From contig JADGAV010000019.1 of NCBI GenBank assembly GCA_015231825.1, positions 1 through 64,000 of the forward strand: DNA of 64,000 nt. Reading direction: 5' to 3'. Positions 9,785 through 17,958 of the stretch are shown here, piece after piece. The notes beneath the pieces were generated by a model, which made no database searches, had not been told where the DNA came from, and was given only the letters and a program-made list of their open reading frames with translations. The DNA comes from SAR324 cluster bacterium. Lineage in GTDB: Bacteria; SAR324; NAC60-12. Position 1 is the first letter of the stretch, and each line of letters starts with the position of its first letter. The translations under genes were made by a program, and so were the position numbers.

Positions 9785-11248
9785 ATGCCATCCACTCTCA
9801 GTACTGCAGTTTTCCGAGGAACCTTCATCGTTCTCCTATTCCTCGCAGCTTGCGCGGTTCCCAGCGATTCCAATGACAGCGAAATAGATTCATCAGATGT
9901 TGAATTAGTTGGAAGTGTGCAGGTTTCCTTTCCTGATTTATACCCAAACTCCAATATTGTATTGAGCATTCCAGAAGGGGTGACTGTTCCTTTGGATTCA
10001 GCCAAAAAAATTTATGAAAAAGTACAATCAAACACAGCTTGTCAATCAACCGCACCTATCGATCTGACCTTGGCCCATGCTTGTACCTTGTACCATATTT
10101 ATTATTTATACCCTGAAAATTTGCCATCTTCTCTGATAAATTTCACGAAAGTGACAGACTATGTCGATCAATTGAGAAAAACCGACATCTATACCACATA
10201 TTTTGATCCTCAAGTCTATAGTGCATTCAACGCTACATTCGAAGGAGACTTCGCGACGATCGGTTTTTCGTACGTATTGAACGGCAATGTGGTCAGCCCC
10301 GATACCCCTTTTCGCATTACTGGGATCACCACTCTCTCCAGAGCCTGGTTTGATGGACTGAAGGTCGGTGATGACATTATCGCAATCAATGGAGAAGCCT
10401 TAGCAGGTTTGGACAAGCAGGCTATTATTGAAAAATTGCCCACCGAAGAAGAAGAAACTGTCAGCTTAACAATCAGCCGTAACAGTGAAGAACTGACCAT
10501 TCAAACCGCTTCAGAAGAACACATTGCCTTTTTGTTAGGAAGCAATCGAAATATCGCTTATTTAAGAGCAAAACAATACACTGTTGCGACGGGAAAACAG
10601 ATTCAGGCAGATTTTGAGGAATTGCAGCTGCAAGCCCCTGCTCCCATTGAAAAATTGATTTTGGACCTCAGACGGAATGGTGGTGGCAGCGTATTTGGAG
10701 CCTTGGAACTCGTTGATTACCTGGTTGATCAAGATACTCCTTCCCAAACAAATCCGATCCTTATCACCAATGGCTATACCGATGAAATCAACTACTTGGG
10801 AGAATACAGTAAGTCAAATATTGGAAATTTTACAAAAAGCAATTTTGTTGTGCTGATCGATGGAGCATCAGCATCCTCATCAGAAATTACAGTGGCCGCA
10901 TTAAAAGATTATGGAGTGGCCACCATCATTGGTGAAAAGAGTTTTGGAAAGGGAGTCAGTCAAAATGTTTTGGACTTGGTCGATGGCTCCGGACTCATCA
11001 TCACTTCTCACAATTTACTGCCACCATCCCAGGTGACCTACCATTTAGTAGGAATTCAACCCGATTATAATGTTCTGACGGCTCCTACCTCCCTTGAAAA
11101 TGATTTTCAGCTGGACGCAGCTATTGAATTTTTAAATACTGGAAAAGTAGCATCCAAATTACTTTCCCCCTCAATTTCATCTAGAAAACCTGCCCAACGT
11201 CTCGATCCTTTAATACAGCAAATGAAGGAAAAGGTTCTGCAAAATTAG
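9785..11248 (+). CDS. S41 family C-terminal processing protease, lipoprotein
   Basis: A periplasmic Ctp/Prc-like serine protease of 487 aa. The N-terminus has a signal segment ending FLAACAVPS, a lipobox with Cys near residue 23, so it is predicted to be a membrane-anchored lipoprotein. A PDZ domain spans about 175-245 (GLKVGDDIIAINGEAL). The S41 core follows, with LILDLRRNGGG, the catalytic Ser in IDGASASSSE around residue 362, and the catalytic Lys in IGEKSFGKG around 385. It starts 4 bases after the amidase stop. Such proteases process or degrade envelope proteins, including peptidoglycan hydrolases, which fits the neighbour; the actual substrate is unknown. Confidence 0.92.
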   Translation: MPSTLSTAVFRGTFIVLLFLAACAVPSDSNDSEIDSSDVELVGSVQVSFPDLYPNSNIVLSIPEGVTVPLDSAKKIYEKVQSNTACQSTAPIDLTLAHACTLYHIYYLYPENLPSSLINFTKVTDYVDQLRKTDIYTTYFDPQVYSAFNATFEGDFATIGFSYVLNGNVVSPDTPFRITGITTLSRAWFDGLKVGDDIIAINGEALAGLDKQAIIEKLPTEEEETVSLTISRNSEELTIQTASEEHIAFLLGSNRNIAYLRAKQYTVATGKQIQADFEELQLQAPAPIEKLILDLRRNGGGSVFGALELVDYLVDQDTPSQTNPILITNGYTDEINYLGEYSKSNIGNFTKSNFVVLIDGASASSSEITVAALKDYGVATIIGEKSFGKGVSQNVLDLVDGSGLIITSHNLLPPSQVTYHLVGIQPDYNVLTAPTSLENDFQLDAAIEFLNTGKVASKLLSPSISSRKPAQRLDPLIQQMKEKVLQN

Positions 11249-11329
11249 GGTGAAGTAAGGGAAAAAAACGAAAGAAATTTGAAATCACTTTTCATCGTCC
11301 TTGAATTGACGAGTGGAGTCTCGAAATTT

Positions 11330-12454
11330 ATGACCTTGACTCAGCAAATTAAAAAAAAGGCACTGGACCTTGGATTTGATTTAGTCAGTATCATTCCTGT
11401 TTCTCCCAGTACGACCATTGACGTTTATGCAAATTGGCTGGCTTCCGGATATGCAGGGGAAATGTCTTATTTGGAAAAGCACTACGAAAGGAAAAAGGAT
11501 CTTCAAAATGTGATGCCTCAGACTCGCTCATTAATATCCCTTGCAATCAATTACTATACAAAGCACGTTTTTGAAGCAGAAAAAAAAGATCCCTCTAAAG
11601 GGCTGTTCAGCTCCTATGCCTGGGGAGATGATTATCATCAGATCGTACGAGAAAAGCTGGAACAGCTCCGTGCCTTCATCCAAGAAAGAATGCCTGTTCA
11701 AGGTGATAGTCGAGTTTATGTTGACACAGGGCCTATTTTGGAACGAGAATATGCTGTCCGCGGCGGCTTGGGATGGTTTGGAAAAAATTCGATGTTGATC
11801 AACCGTCAAAAGGGTTCCTGGTTTTTTCTCGCAGAAATACTGCTGAGCAACGTGCTCGAATACGATCCTGTCATTGTGAAGGAAGGATGCGGCAGCTGCA
11901 CCCTCTGTCTTGACGCCTGCCCAACCAATGCTATCGTGTTAGACGGACTGGTGGATGCGAGACGTTGCCTTTCATATCTTACCATTGAATTGAAGGGAAG
12001 CATTCCCCAAGAATTCCGGCAGGCGATGGGAAATATAATCTTTGGATGCGACATATGCCAGGATGTCTGCCCCTGGAACATAAAGGCAACGGTTTCTCAG
12101 GTATCTGCTTTCCGGTCAAGAGGAGAAAATAATATGCCGAATCTGATTGATCTAATGTCTCTGAGTCAAACAGAGTTCAGCCGACGTTTCAAAAACAGCC
12201 CGGTGAAACGTTCAAAGAGGCGTGGATTTTTGCGAAATGTTGCAATTGCATTAGGGAACTGGGGATCACCCCAAGCAATTCCTGCATTGAAACACGGATT
12301 ATCCGACGAAGAACCGCTCATTAAAATTCATTCTGCGTGGGCCTTAGGTCAAATATCACACCCGGAAGCTAAACAGGTATTGAAAGCAGCACTGGAGGTT
12401 GAAAAAGAGGAAGAAGTAATCCGGGAAATCAAAGAAGCGCTATTCGTAGTTTGA
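11330..12454 (+). CDS. queG: epoxyqueuosine reductase
   Basis: Cobalamin- and iron-sulfur-dependent enzyme that reduces epoxyqueuosine to queuosine in tRNA. I chose the ATG at 11330 (MTLTQQIKKK) with an upstream GGAG; a TTG at 11279 would add 17 unlikely residues. The YVDTGPILERE motif holds the catalytic Asp region. Two ferredoxin-type clusters are present: CGSCTLCLDACP at about 187 and CDICQDVCPWN at about 241. The C-terminus holds HEAT/PBS-lyase repeats (ALGNWGSPQAIPALKHGL), as in the longer QueG forms. Its 3' end overlaps the convergent nucleosidase gene by 15 bases. Confidence 0.95.
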   Translation: MTLTQQIKKKALDLGFDLVSIIPVSPSTTIDVYANWLASGYAGEMSYLEKHYERKKDLQNVMPQTRSLISLAINYYTKHVFEAEKKDPSKGLFSSYAWGDDYHQIVREKLEQLRAFIQERMPVQGDSRVYVDTGPILEREYAVRGGLGWFGKNSMLINRQKGSWFFLAEILLSNVLEYDPVIVKEGCGSCTLCLDACPTNAIVLDGLVDARRCLSYLTIELKGSIPQEFRQAMGNIIFGCDICQDVCPWNIKATVSQVSAFRSRGENNMPNLIDLMSLSQTEFSRRFKNSPVKRSKRRGFLRNVAIALGNWGSPQAIPALKHGLSDEEPLIKIHSAWALGQISHPEAKQVLKAALEVEKEEEVIREIKEALFVV

Positions 12455-13090
12455 GAGCCAAAGATTTAGAAATTGTTCCAGCAGTGGTGCTGCTTTGAAG
12501 AGCACATATGCGTGATGCCGTTTGAAATCAGAAAGTGCTTCTGCGTCTCCAAAATCACTCACAACCCGAAATGCAAGTGCAGAAATTTGATGTTGTTCGC
12601 AAACTTTCATCACAACAGCACTCTCCCAGTCCCCGCAAAGTGCCTGATAACGGAAAAATAGCTCTTGTTTCAGGAAATCGCTCTCAATGTTCTGATCTGC
12701 AGAAACGATCGGACCTGTTAAAATCTGAGGAATTGAATGCACTAACTCCAGCAGTTCTGAATCAGTTTTTACAAGTAACGAATCAGGGGGAGTCTGCTGG
12801 TATTCCGCCGTTGCACTCGCCACTACAACAGAGCCAATACTCACCTCCTGGCTAATCGCTCCGGCACTGCCAAAATTGATGAGCAAGCGAGGAGAGTGAT
12901 GCTGAATCAGCAACTCAGTTGCTTTTACCGCATGCATTTTTCCAATTCTACTGTGCACAATCACAATAGACTGTTGCTGCCATTCCAACGAAATCCAGGT
13001 GTAACCTTTAAATTTATAAATTCGAGGTTTCGGGTGCCACGCCAACAAGGGCTTTGCTTCTGCCCAAAGAGGACAGACGATTCCAATCAT
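12440..13090 (-). CDS. MTA/SAH nucleosidase-like (PNP/UDP phosphorylase family)
   Basis: Nucleoside phosphorylase-fold protein of about 216 aa from the ATG at 13090; a GTG two codons upstream is an alternative. Features are IGIVCPLWAEAKPLL at the N-terminus, INFGSAGAI as the phosphate/sugar loop, and GDWESAVVMKVC followed by FRVVSDFGD. The last pair corresponds to the purine and ribose site (usually D-M-E-x-A-A and R-x-x-S-D). Trp replaces the usual Met that contacts ribose. The likely reaction is hydrolysis of methylthioadenosine or S-adenosylhomocysteine. Futalosine hydrolase and other nucleosidases of the same fold cannot be excluded. An mtnP gene also lies in the window, at 43.2 kb. The gene is divergent from tilS. 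Confidence 0.7.
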   Translation of the reverse strand: MIGIVCPLWAEAKPLLAWHPKPRIYKFKGYTWISLEWQQQSIVIVHSRIGKMHAVKATELLIQHHSPRLLINFGSAGAISQEVSIGSVVVASATAEYQQTPPDSLLVKTDSELLELVHSIPQILTGPIVSADQNIESDFLKQELFFRYQALCGDWESAVVMKVCEQHQISALAFRVVSDFGDAEALSDFKRHHAYVLFKAAPLLEQFLNLWLSNYE

Positions 13091-13163
13091 TGCCACAACT
13101 GACCTTTTGCTGTTTCTTAGGATTATTCTTGATAAATTAGCGAAGTCACTCTATTTTTTAATC

Positions 13164-14519
13164 ATGACTTCCAAACTTCTCGTAGAAAAAATTGAAGAGA
13201 ATATTAACCGACACCACTTGTTTGAAAAAGGGGACACGATCTTGGTGTGTGTCAGTGGAGGCAGCGACTCTATTGCCCTACTGCACATTTTACTCGAATT
13301 GCAAGAACGATGGCAAACCAAGCTGATAGTCCTTCATTTTGACCACGGTTTACGCCCCGAATCTTCATCAGAACAAAAATTTGTCGAAAATCTTGCCAAG
13401 CAATACAAGCTTCGCTGCTACTCTTCCACCTCCCATCATTTAGCTCAAGAAGCCTCCGGAGTTCAAGAAAAGTCACGTCGATGGCGTTTAGAGATTGCAG
13501 AAAAATTCCGTTCTGAAACGAAAGGGAAGTGTATTGCAACAGCCCATCATGCTGATGACCAGGCCGAAACACTCCTGTATAAACTGTTGAGAGGATGCCA
13601 TCTTTCAAATCTTCGTGGCATGGAATGGCAAAACCATTTTTATATCCGTCCTCTCCTCAATTGCAAGAAATCAGAACTTCAAACATATCTGAAAAGTAAA
13701 TCTCAAGAATGGATGGAGGACCCTTCCAATCAATCTTCAAAATATCTCCGAAACCGGATTCGGCTGGAACTGATTCCTTTGATGAATGAACTGGCACGAG
13801 GTGAACTGGGTAAACGATTGGACAATTTATCGGAACAAAGCCGGCATCTTCAAGATTGGATTGAACAAACCGAAGAAAATCATGAGATCAGCAAACTCTT
13901 TCAAGAAGAAGAACTCTCCATTAAAAGACTCACTCAGATTCCTCCCATGGTTCTGAGCAATTGTTTGCACCAGTACCTCAGATTTCGCGGAATAAAAAAT
14001 TTGGAGAACGGTCACATCAAGAAAATAATCCAACTCCTGCAAACTGAAAACAAGCAGTGGCAACTCCATTTACCCGGGAAGAAAACCATCAAACGCGAGG
14101 GGGAAAAATTATTCATTTCTCTTCCCTATTCCAACGAACCAGAAACGCTCCTCGAGCATCCGATCACCATCATCAGCAAGCTTGGTTTAAAAATACAGGT
14201 CCAGTGCCAAATTCTGACGCTCTCCGAAATTCCACCAAAGGAAGGAATCACACTTTTCAATATTCCTCTCAAACAGACGCTGACGCTGCGTTTCCGGAAA
14301 AGTGGAGACCGTTTTCAGCCGCATTGGAAACAAAGAGCAGTCAAATTGAAAGACTTTCTGCGGGATCAGAAATTTCCGCTTCATCAAAGAAATCAAATTC
14401 CCCTGGTTCATGATGAAAATGAAATTCTGGCAATTTATCCCCATTATCTATCTCGATCGACTTATTCCAATAAAAATACCTGTCCACCCCTGCATATACA
14501 AATTGCTTTCCCAAAATAA
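13164..14519 (+). CDS. tilS: tRNA(Ile)-lysidine synthase
   Basis: ATP-dependent enzyme that attaches lysine to C34 of tRNA-Ile(CAU), changing it to read AUA codons. I start it at the ATG at 13164 (MTSKLLVEKI); upstream in-frame codons give an implausible extension. The PP-loop SGGSDSIALLH is followed by VLHFDHGLRPESS and ATAHHADDQAETLLYKLLRG, all family hallmarks, and RNRIRLELIPLM follows. The C-terminal part has the TilS substrate-binding region (RFRKSGDRFQPHW, LKDFLRDQKFP, IPLVHDENEILAIYP). The length of 451 aa is normal. Confidence 0.95.
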   Translation: MTSKLLVEKIEENINRHHLFEKGDTILVCVSGGSDSIALLHILLELQERWQTKLIVLHFDHGLRPESSSEQKFVENLAKQYKLRCYSSTSHHLAQEASGVQEKSRRWRLEIAEKFRSETKGKCIATAHHADDQAETLLYKLLRGCHLSNLRGMEWQNHFYIRPLLNCKKSELQTYLKSKSQEWMEDPSNQSSKYLRNRIRLELIPLMNELARGELGKRLDNLSEQSRHLQDWIEQTEENHEISKLFQEEELSIKRLTQIPPMVLSNCLHQYLRFRGIKNLENGHIKKIIQLLQTENKQWQLHLPGKKTIKREGEKLFISLPYSNEPETLLEHPITIISKLGLKIQVQCQILTLSEIPPKEGITLFNIPLKQTLTLRFRKSGDRFQPHWKQRAVKLKDFLRDQKFPLHQRNQIPLVHDENEILAIYPHYLSRSTYSNKNTCPPLHIQIAFPK

Positions 14520-14619
14520 AATAATGTTAGTCGATTTTAAGACAAAAAATGGGGGCTCAACGAAAATGCACGAGTTCAATGCCTACTTTTGCAAACAATG
14601 CCCTGACGAAATAATGAAA

Positions 14620-15519
14620 CTAATGCCTTTTTCGATTTTTTTTGGAAGTTCTGGTAGAAGAACGAGTAACGGCTTGGGGAACTGGATCCTCTTGTTCAAA
14701 GAGACGTCTTTTCCAGATCAAAAGCAGGGCAGCGGTCACTAAAACAGCGCTGATGCTGTATGCAGCGAGAAATTTCTCTCCAAATATCGTAAAATACTGG
14801 TTGTCCATCCGCAGCGGAGTGAGGGAGGATCTCAAAATTGAATAAGAAATGAAGTGTAAGGCAAGCAACATTCCAGGACGAAAGTTTTTTAAACGAAGCT
14901 TCCATAAAATTGCAAAAATCAAGAAATTACCAATAGATTCATAAATCATTGTTGGATGAACCGCTTGCCCTTTAGCGTAGGCAAAGGTCGGCGACCCTGG
15001 CGGAAAAACTACACCGCCCCAAAAATCTGTGACCGGTCCTGCGACTTCACCATTGGTGAAATTTCCCCACCTTCCAATCGCTTGTCCCAGGATAATACAA
15101 AGGGCCCCAATATCTGCAAATTCCAAGAACCGCAGCTTTTTGACTCGGGTATATAAATAAACTGCCAATGTTCCTCCCAGAATTCCTCCATGGATTGCCA
15201 AACCACCATGCCATACTGCAAAAGCTTCCCACCAGGGTTTATGAGCAAACGAGTCCCATTCAAAAATCACGTCGTAGGCCCGTCCTCCAAGCAGTCCTCC
15301 AAGGAAAACCAGCAATGTACAATTCATCGCCTGATCCTCATCTAGAGGCAAATGCCGACGCTTACTTTCTGAAACCAGAATCTTGTATCCCAGGAGAATC
15401 GAAATCGCATAAAACAATCCATAAAACCGGGGTTCCAAAGGAAAGCCGAGAAAAGGAAGCTCCACAGAAAAAATATATGGACGATAAGTTTCAATTGTGA
15501 GCAATGGTGTTGTCAGCAT
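14620..15519 (-). CDS. lgt: prolipoprotein diacylglyceryl transferase
   Basis: Inner-membrane enzyme that transfers diacylglycerol from phosphatidylglycerol to the lipobox Cys of prolipoproteins. The 299-aa protein has about seven hydrophobic segments. The family signature GRWGNFTNGEVAGPVT is intact, as are WHGGLAIHGGILGG and HPTMIYE (usually HPTQLYE). It ends in a basic, Ser/Thr-rich cytosolic tail (RSSTRTSKKNRKRH). It is the last gene of the dapB-valS-oxidoreductase-lolA-rph run, 6 bases after rph. Several lipoproteins encoded in the window are potential substrates. Confidence 0.96.
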   Translation of the reverse strand: MLTTPLLTIETYRPYIFSVELPFLGFPLEPRFYGLFYAISILLGYKILVSESKRRHLPLDEDQAMNCTLLVFLGGLLGGRAYDVIFEWDSFAHKPWWEAFAVWHGGLAIHGGILGGTLAVYLYTRVKKLRFLEFADIGALCIILGQAIGRWGNFTNGEVAGPVTDFWGGVVFPPGSPTFAYAKGQAVHPTMIYESIGNFLIFAILWKLRLKNFRPGMLLALHFISYSILRSSLTPLRMDNQYFTIFGEKFLAAYSISAVLVTAALLLIWKRRLFEQEDPVPQAVTRSSTRTSKKNRKRH

Positions 15520-15525
15520 GTGTTT

Positions 15526-16317
15526 TTATTTTTTGATCAGATACCCGTCCAATGCATTTTTCTGGGCAACAAAATTCTGGAGCATTCCAATTTCAGCAAA
15601 GTCCAGCATTTCATTGAATTGCAGCCTTGTAAACGGTTTACCTTCTGCTGTGCCCTGAACTTCTATAAGGGCATGATTGTCGAGCATGACTACATTCAAA
15701 TCAACTTCAGCGTCCCGGTCTTCTTCATAGTTCAAATCAAGCAAAGTTCTATTGTTAAAAATTCCGACACTAATGGCAGACATATACTGAGTGATCGGGA
15801 TTCGTTTTAATTTGTTGTTTTCGTGCAAATTCCTCAATGCCAACACCAATGCGACAAAGCCTCCGGTAATCGAAGCAGTTCGGGTACCACCATCGGCTTG
15901 AATGACATCGCAATCTATCCAAATTGTCCTTTCTCCCATTTTTCCTAAGTCTACAATGGCTCGAAGAGACCGGCCAATCAGTCTTTGAATTTCCTGAGCA
16001 CGACCATCGACTTTCCCCGCTGTCGATCTTTTTTTTCGAGTCATAGTCGAACTTGGCAACATTCCGTATTCTGCGGTCAACCAACCTTTCCCTTCACCGC
16101 GCATAAAGCCTGGGACCCCGTCTTCTACAAAAGCCGTGCAGATCACCTGGGTATTTCCGGATTCAATGAGCACAGATCCTTGTGCATGCCTCGTAAATTT
16201 TGTGGTAATTTGAATTGGACGCGGTTCATCCACTCTGCGTCCATCACTTCGGGGCATAGATTCCAATATTTTCTGAAAATCGCCATGGTCTGCAAGAGAG
16301 GTTTTTAGTGTGTCCAT
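15526..16317 (-). CDS. rph: ribonuclease PH
   Basis: Phosphate-dependent 3' exonuclease that trims tRNA precursors and other RNAs. The 263-aa protein includes a 21-residue N-terminal extension before the usual MPRSDGRR start. I keep the first ATG because AGGAG lies at proper spacing before it, while the internal Met has no such site. Motifs are SDGRRVDEPRP, AQGSVLIESGNTQVICTA, TAEYGMLPSSTMTR, the RAQEIQRLIGRSLRA helix, and CDVIQADGGTRTASITG for the phosphate site. It lies between lolA and lgt in a same-strand cluster. Confidence 0.95.
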   Translation of the reverse strand: MDTLKTSLADHGDFQKILESMPRSDGRRVDEPRPIQITTKFTRHAQGSVLIESGNTQVICTAFVEDGVPGFMRGEGKGWLTAEYGMLPSSTMTRKKRSTAGKVDGRAQEIQRLIGRSLRAIVDLGKMGERTIWIDCDVIQADGGTRTASITGGFVALVLALRNLHENNKLKRIPITQYMSAISVGIFNNRTLLDLNYEEDRDAEVDLNVVMLDNHALIEVQGTAEGKPFTRLQFNEMLDFAEIGMLQNFVAQKNALDGYLIKK

Positions 16318-16354
16318 AGTCTCCTATTTTCCGGATAAAAGTTACTCAGTAAAA

Positions 16355-17014
16355 TTACTGGTCAGCGTAGATGACTTCCATATCCGGACTAATTTCAAAA
16401 CGAAATTGATCCTCATCCAAAGTCAGATTGTACTCCATTTCTTTAAATTCAATCACGCGGTGATTTCCTTGCGTATCTACGAGCACAATTTGCAGAAAAT
16501 CATACGTTTCAGGATCGACTGCCAACTGAATGAATTCAAGTGCGGCAATCGAATTCTTGGGTTCCAATTCAACAACCAGCACCTCAGGATTGTCAATTAG
16601 ATTTCGTGTGACAGGTCGATAAATAAAATCGTCCTCCAAATTTCCCGCTCCCAGCAAAAACTCAAGTGGAGTTCCTGGAGTGACTTTTTTTAGTGCCTGA
16701 ACGGTGACGTTTTCCAATAAAGGATCAAACAACCACAAAGTAATTCCATCCGTAACAAGCAGCTGCTCATCCGGCTTTTGATAATCCCATCTCATTTTTC
16801 CCGGTCGGATATAAGAGACCAGTCCCGCAGCGGATCGTGGTTGCTCGGAACGGGATGAGAAATTGCGTTGGGTGAAACTTCCTTTAAAACTGGCAATCTC
16901 TTGATAGCGCTTTTGGATCCGGTTCAAAACATCTGATTCAGCGGCGTTCACTGTTTGCCCGACAAGGGTCCAGACGATTAAAGCAATCCAGATAGTATTT
17001 ACGGTTTTCTTCAT
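16355..17014 (-). CDS. lolA: outer-membrane lipoprotein carrier protein
   Basis: Periplasmic chaperone that carries lipoproteins from the LolCDE ABC exporter to the outer membrane. The 219-aa protein has an N-terminal signal peptide (MKKTVNTIWIALIVWTLVGQ, cleavage probably near VNAAES). The mature part shows the LolA pattern: an IQKRYQEIASFKGSFTQ helix, then RPGKMRWDYQKPDEQLLVTDG and LWLFDPLLENVTVQAL strands. It lies 10 bases after the oxidoreductase gene and 37 before rph. Pairing with lgt in one cluster gives a lipoprotein maturation and sorting theme. Confidence 0.93.
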   Translation of the reverse strand: MKKTVNTIWIALIVWTLVGQTVNAAESDVLNRIQKRYQEIASFKGSFTQRNFSSRSEQPRSAAGLVSYIRPGKMRWDYQKPDEQLLVTDGITLWLFDPLLENVTVQALKKVTPGTPLEFLLGAGNLEDDFIYRPVTRNLIDNPEVLVVELEPKNSIAALEFIQLAVDPETYDFLQIVLVDTQGNHRVIEFKEMEYNLTLDEDQFRFEISPDMEVIYADQ

Positions 17015-17024
17015 ATTGTTTCCA

Positions 17025-17957
17025 TTAAAACTGTTCTTTGATCTGCCAGGCTACTTTCATGGCATGCAACCCTGCTTCCGCGCTCACAAGCGGTAATGAT
17101 TTTTGAAAAATAGAGTTTAAAAAGCTTTGAATCTCTTCGAGTAAAGCATCGTTTTTTTCCAGTTGATATTGAATCGGGTTCAGATCATTTCGATCCAGTG
17201 ATTCCGAAGGATCAATCTGAAGCTTGCGGACCTGGCCTGTGCCATAGTCCAGAGAAAGGTACAATCCCGGTTGAAAAATTCGCATTTTGCGTTCTGCTTT
17301 GTCCGAAACCCGACTCGCCGTTAAATTGGCTACGCAACCTCCGGAAAACCTCAGGCGCGCATTTGCTAGATCGACTTTATCGGTCAGAATGGAAGTCCCC
17401 ACTCCTTCAATTTCAGAAGGAATTTCACCCAGGATGGTGAGCACCAAATCAATATCATGAATCATTAGATCGAGGATTACGTCAACGTCGGTTCCTCTTT
17501 CGGGAAATTTGGAAATGCGTGTGCTTTCAATATACTGGGGTTGTCCAATCAAGTCTTGAAAGTTTTTAAAAACTGAATTGAAACGTTCCAGATGCCCTAC
17601 CTGGAGGCAAACCTGAAGGCGCTTTGAGATTTCAATGAGAGATTCTGCTTCTTCCAGGGTTGCAGTAAAGGGTTTTTCAACCAAGACATGAATCCCTTTT
17701 TCAATAAAACTTTTTGCAATTCGAAAATGATCCACGGTCGGCACAACAACGCTGACGGCATCGACTTTTTCAAATACATCTTCGGATTCCGTGTAGAAAG
17801 GAACCGACAACTCCTCTCCTACAGCCCGCGCCTTCTGCAAATTTTGATCTACCACGGCAACCAACTCGCAATCCTTCAGCAAGGAATACTTTTGAGCATG
17901 AAATCTTCCCAGATAACCGACTCCAATCACCGCTGTACGTAAGGGACGTCGCACCAT
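17025..17957 (-). CDS. Gfo/Idh/MocA family oxidoreductase
   Basis: NAD(P)-dependent sugar dehydrogenase-type protein, 310 aa. An N-terminal Rossmann fold carries VIGVGYLGRFHAQKY, and HVLVEKPFTATLEEA holds the conserved EKP lysine. The C-terminal alpha/beta domain has LMIHDIDLVLTILGE with the His that normally sits in the active site. Members with similar layout oxidise nucleotide sugars such as UDP-GlcNAc at C3, or reduce keto-sugars, and neighbours here are envelope genes. That role is an inference, since no aminotransferase partner is visible. It begins 1 base after the valS stop, so translation is probably coupled. Confidence 0.85.
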   Translation of the reverse strand: MVRRPLRTAVIGVGYLGRFHAQKYSLLKDCELVAVVDQNLQKARAVGEELSVPFYTESEDVFEKVDAVSVVVPTVDHFRIAKSFIEKGIHVLVEKPFTATLEEAESLIEISKRLQVCLQVGHLERFNSVFKNFQDLIGQPQYIESTRISKFPERGTDVDVILDLMIHDIDLVLTILGEIPSEIEGVGTSILTDKVDLANARLRFSGGCVANLTASRVSDKAERKMRIFQPGLYLSLDYGTGQVRKLQIDPSESLDRNDLNPIQYQLEKNDALLEEIQSFLNSIFQKSLPLVSAEAGLHAMKVAWQIKEQF

Positions 17958-17958
17958 T

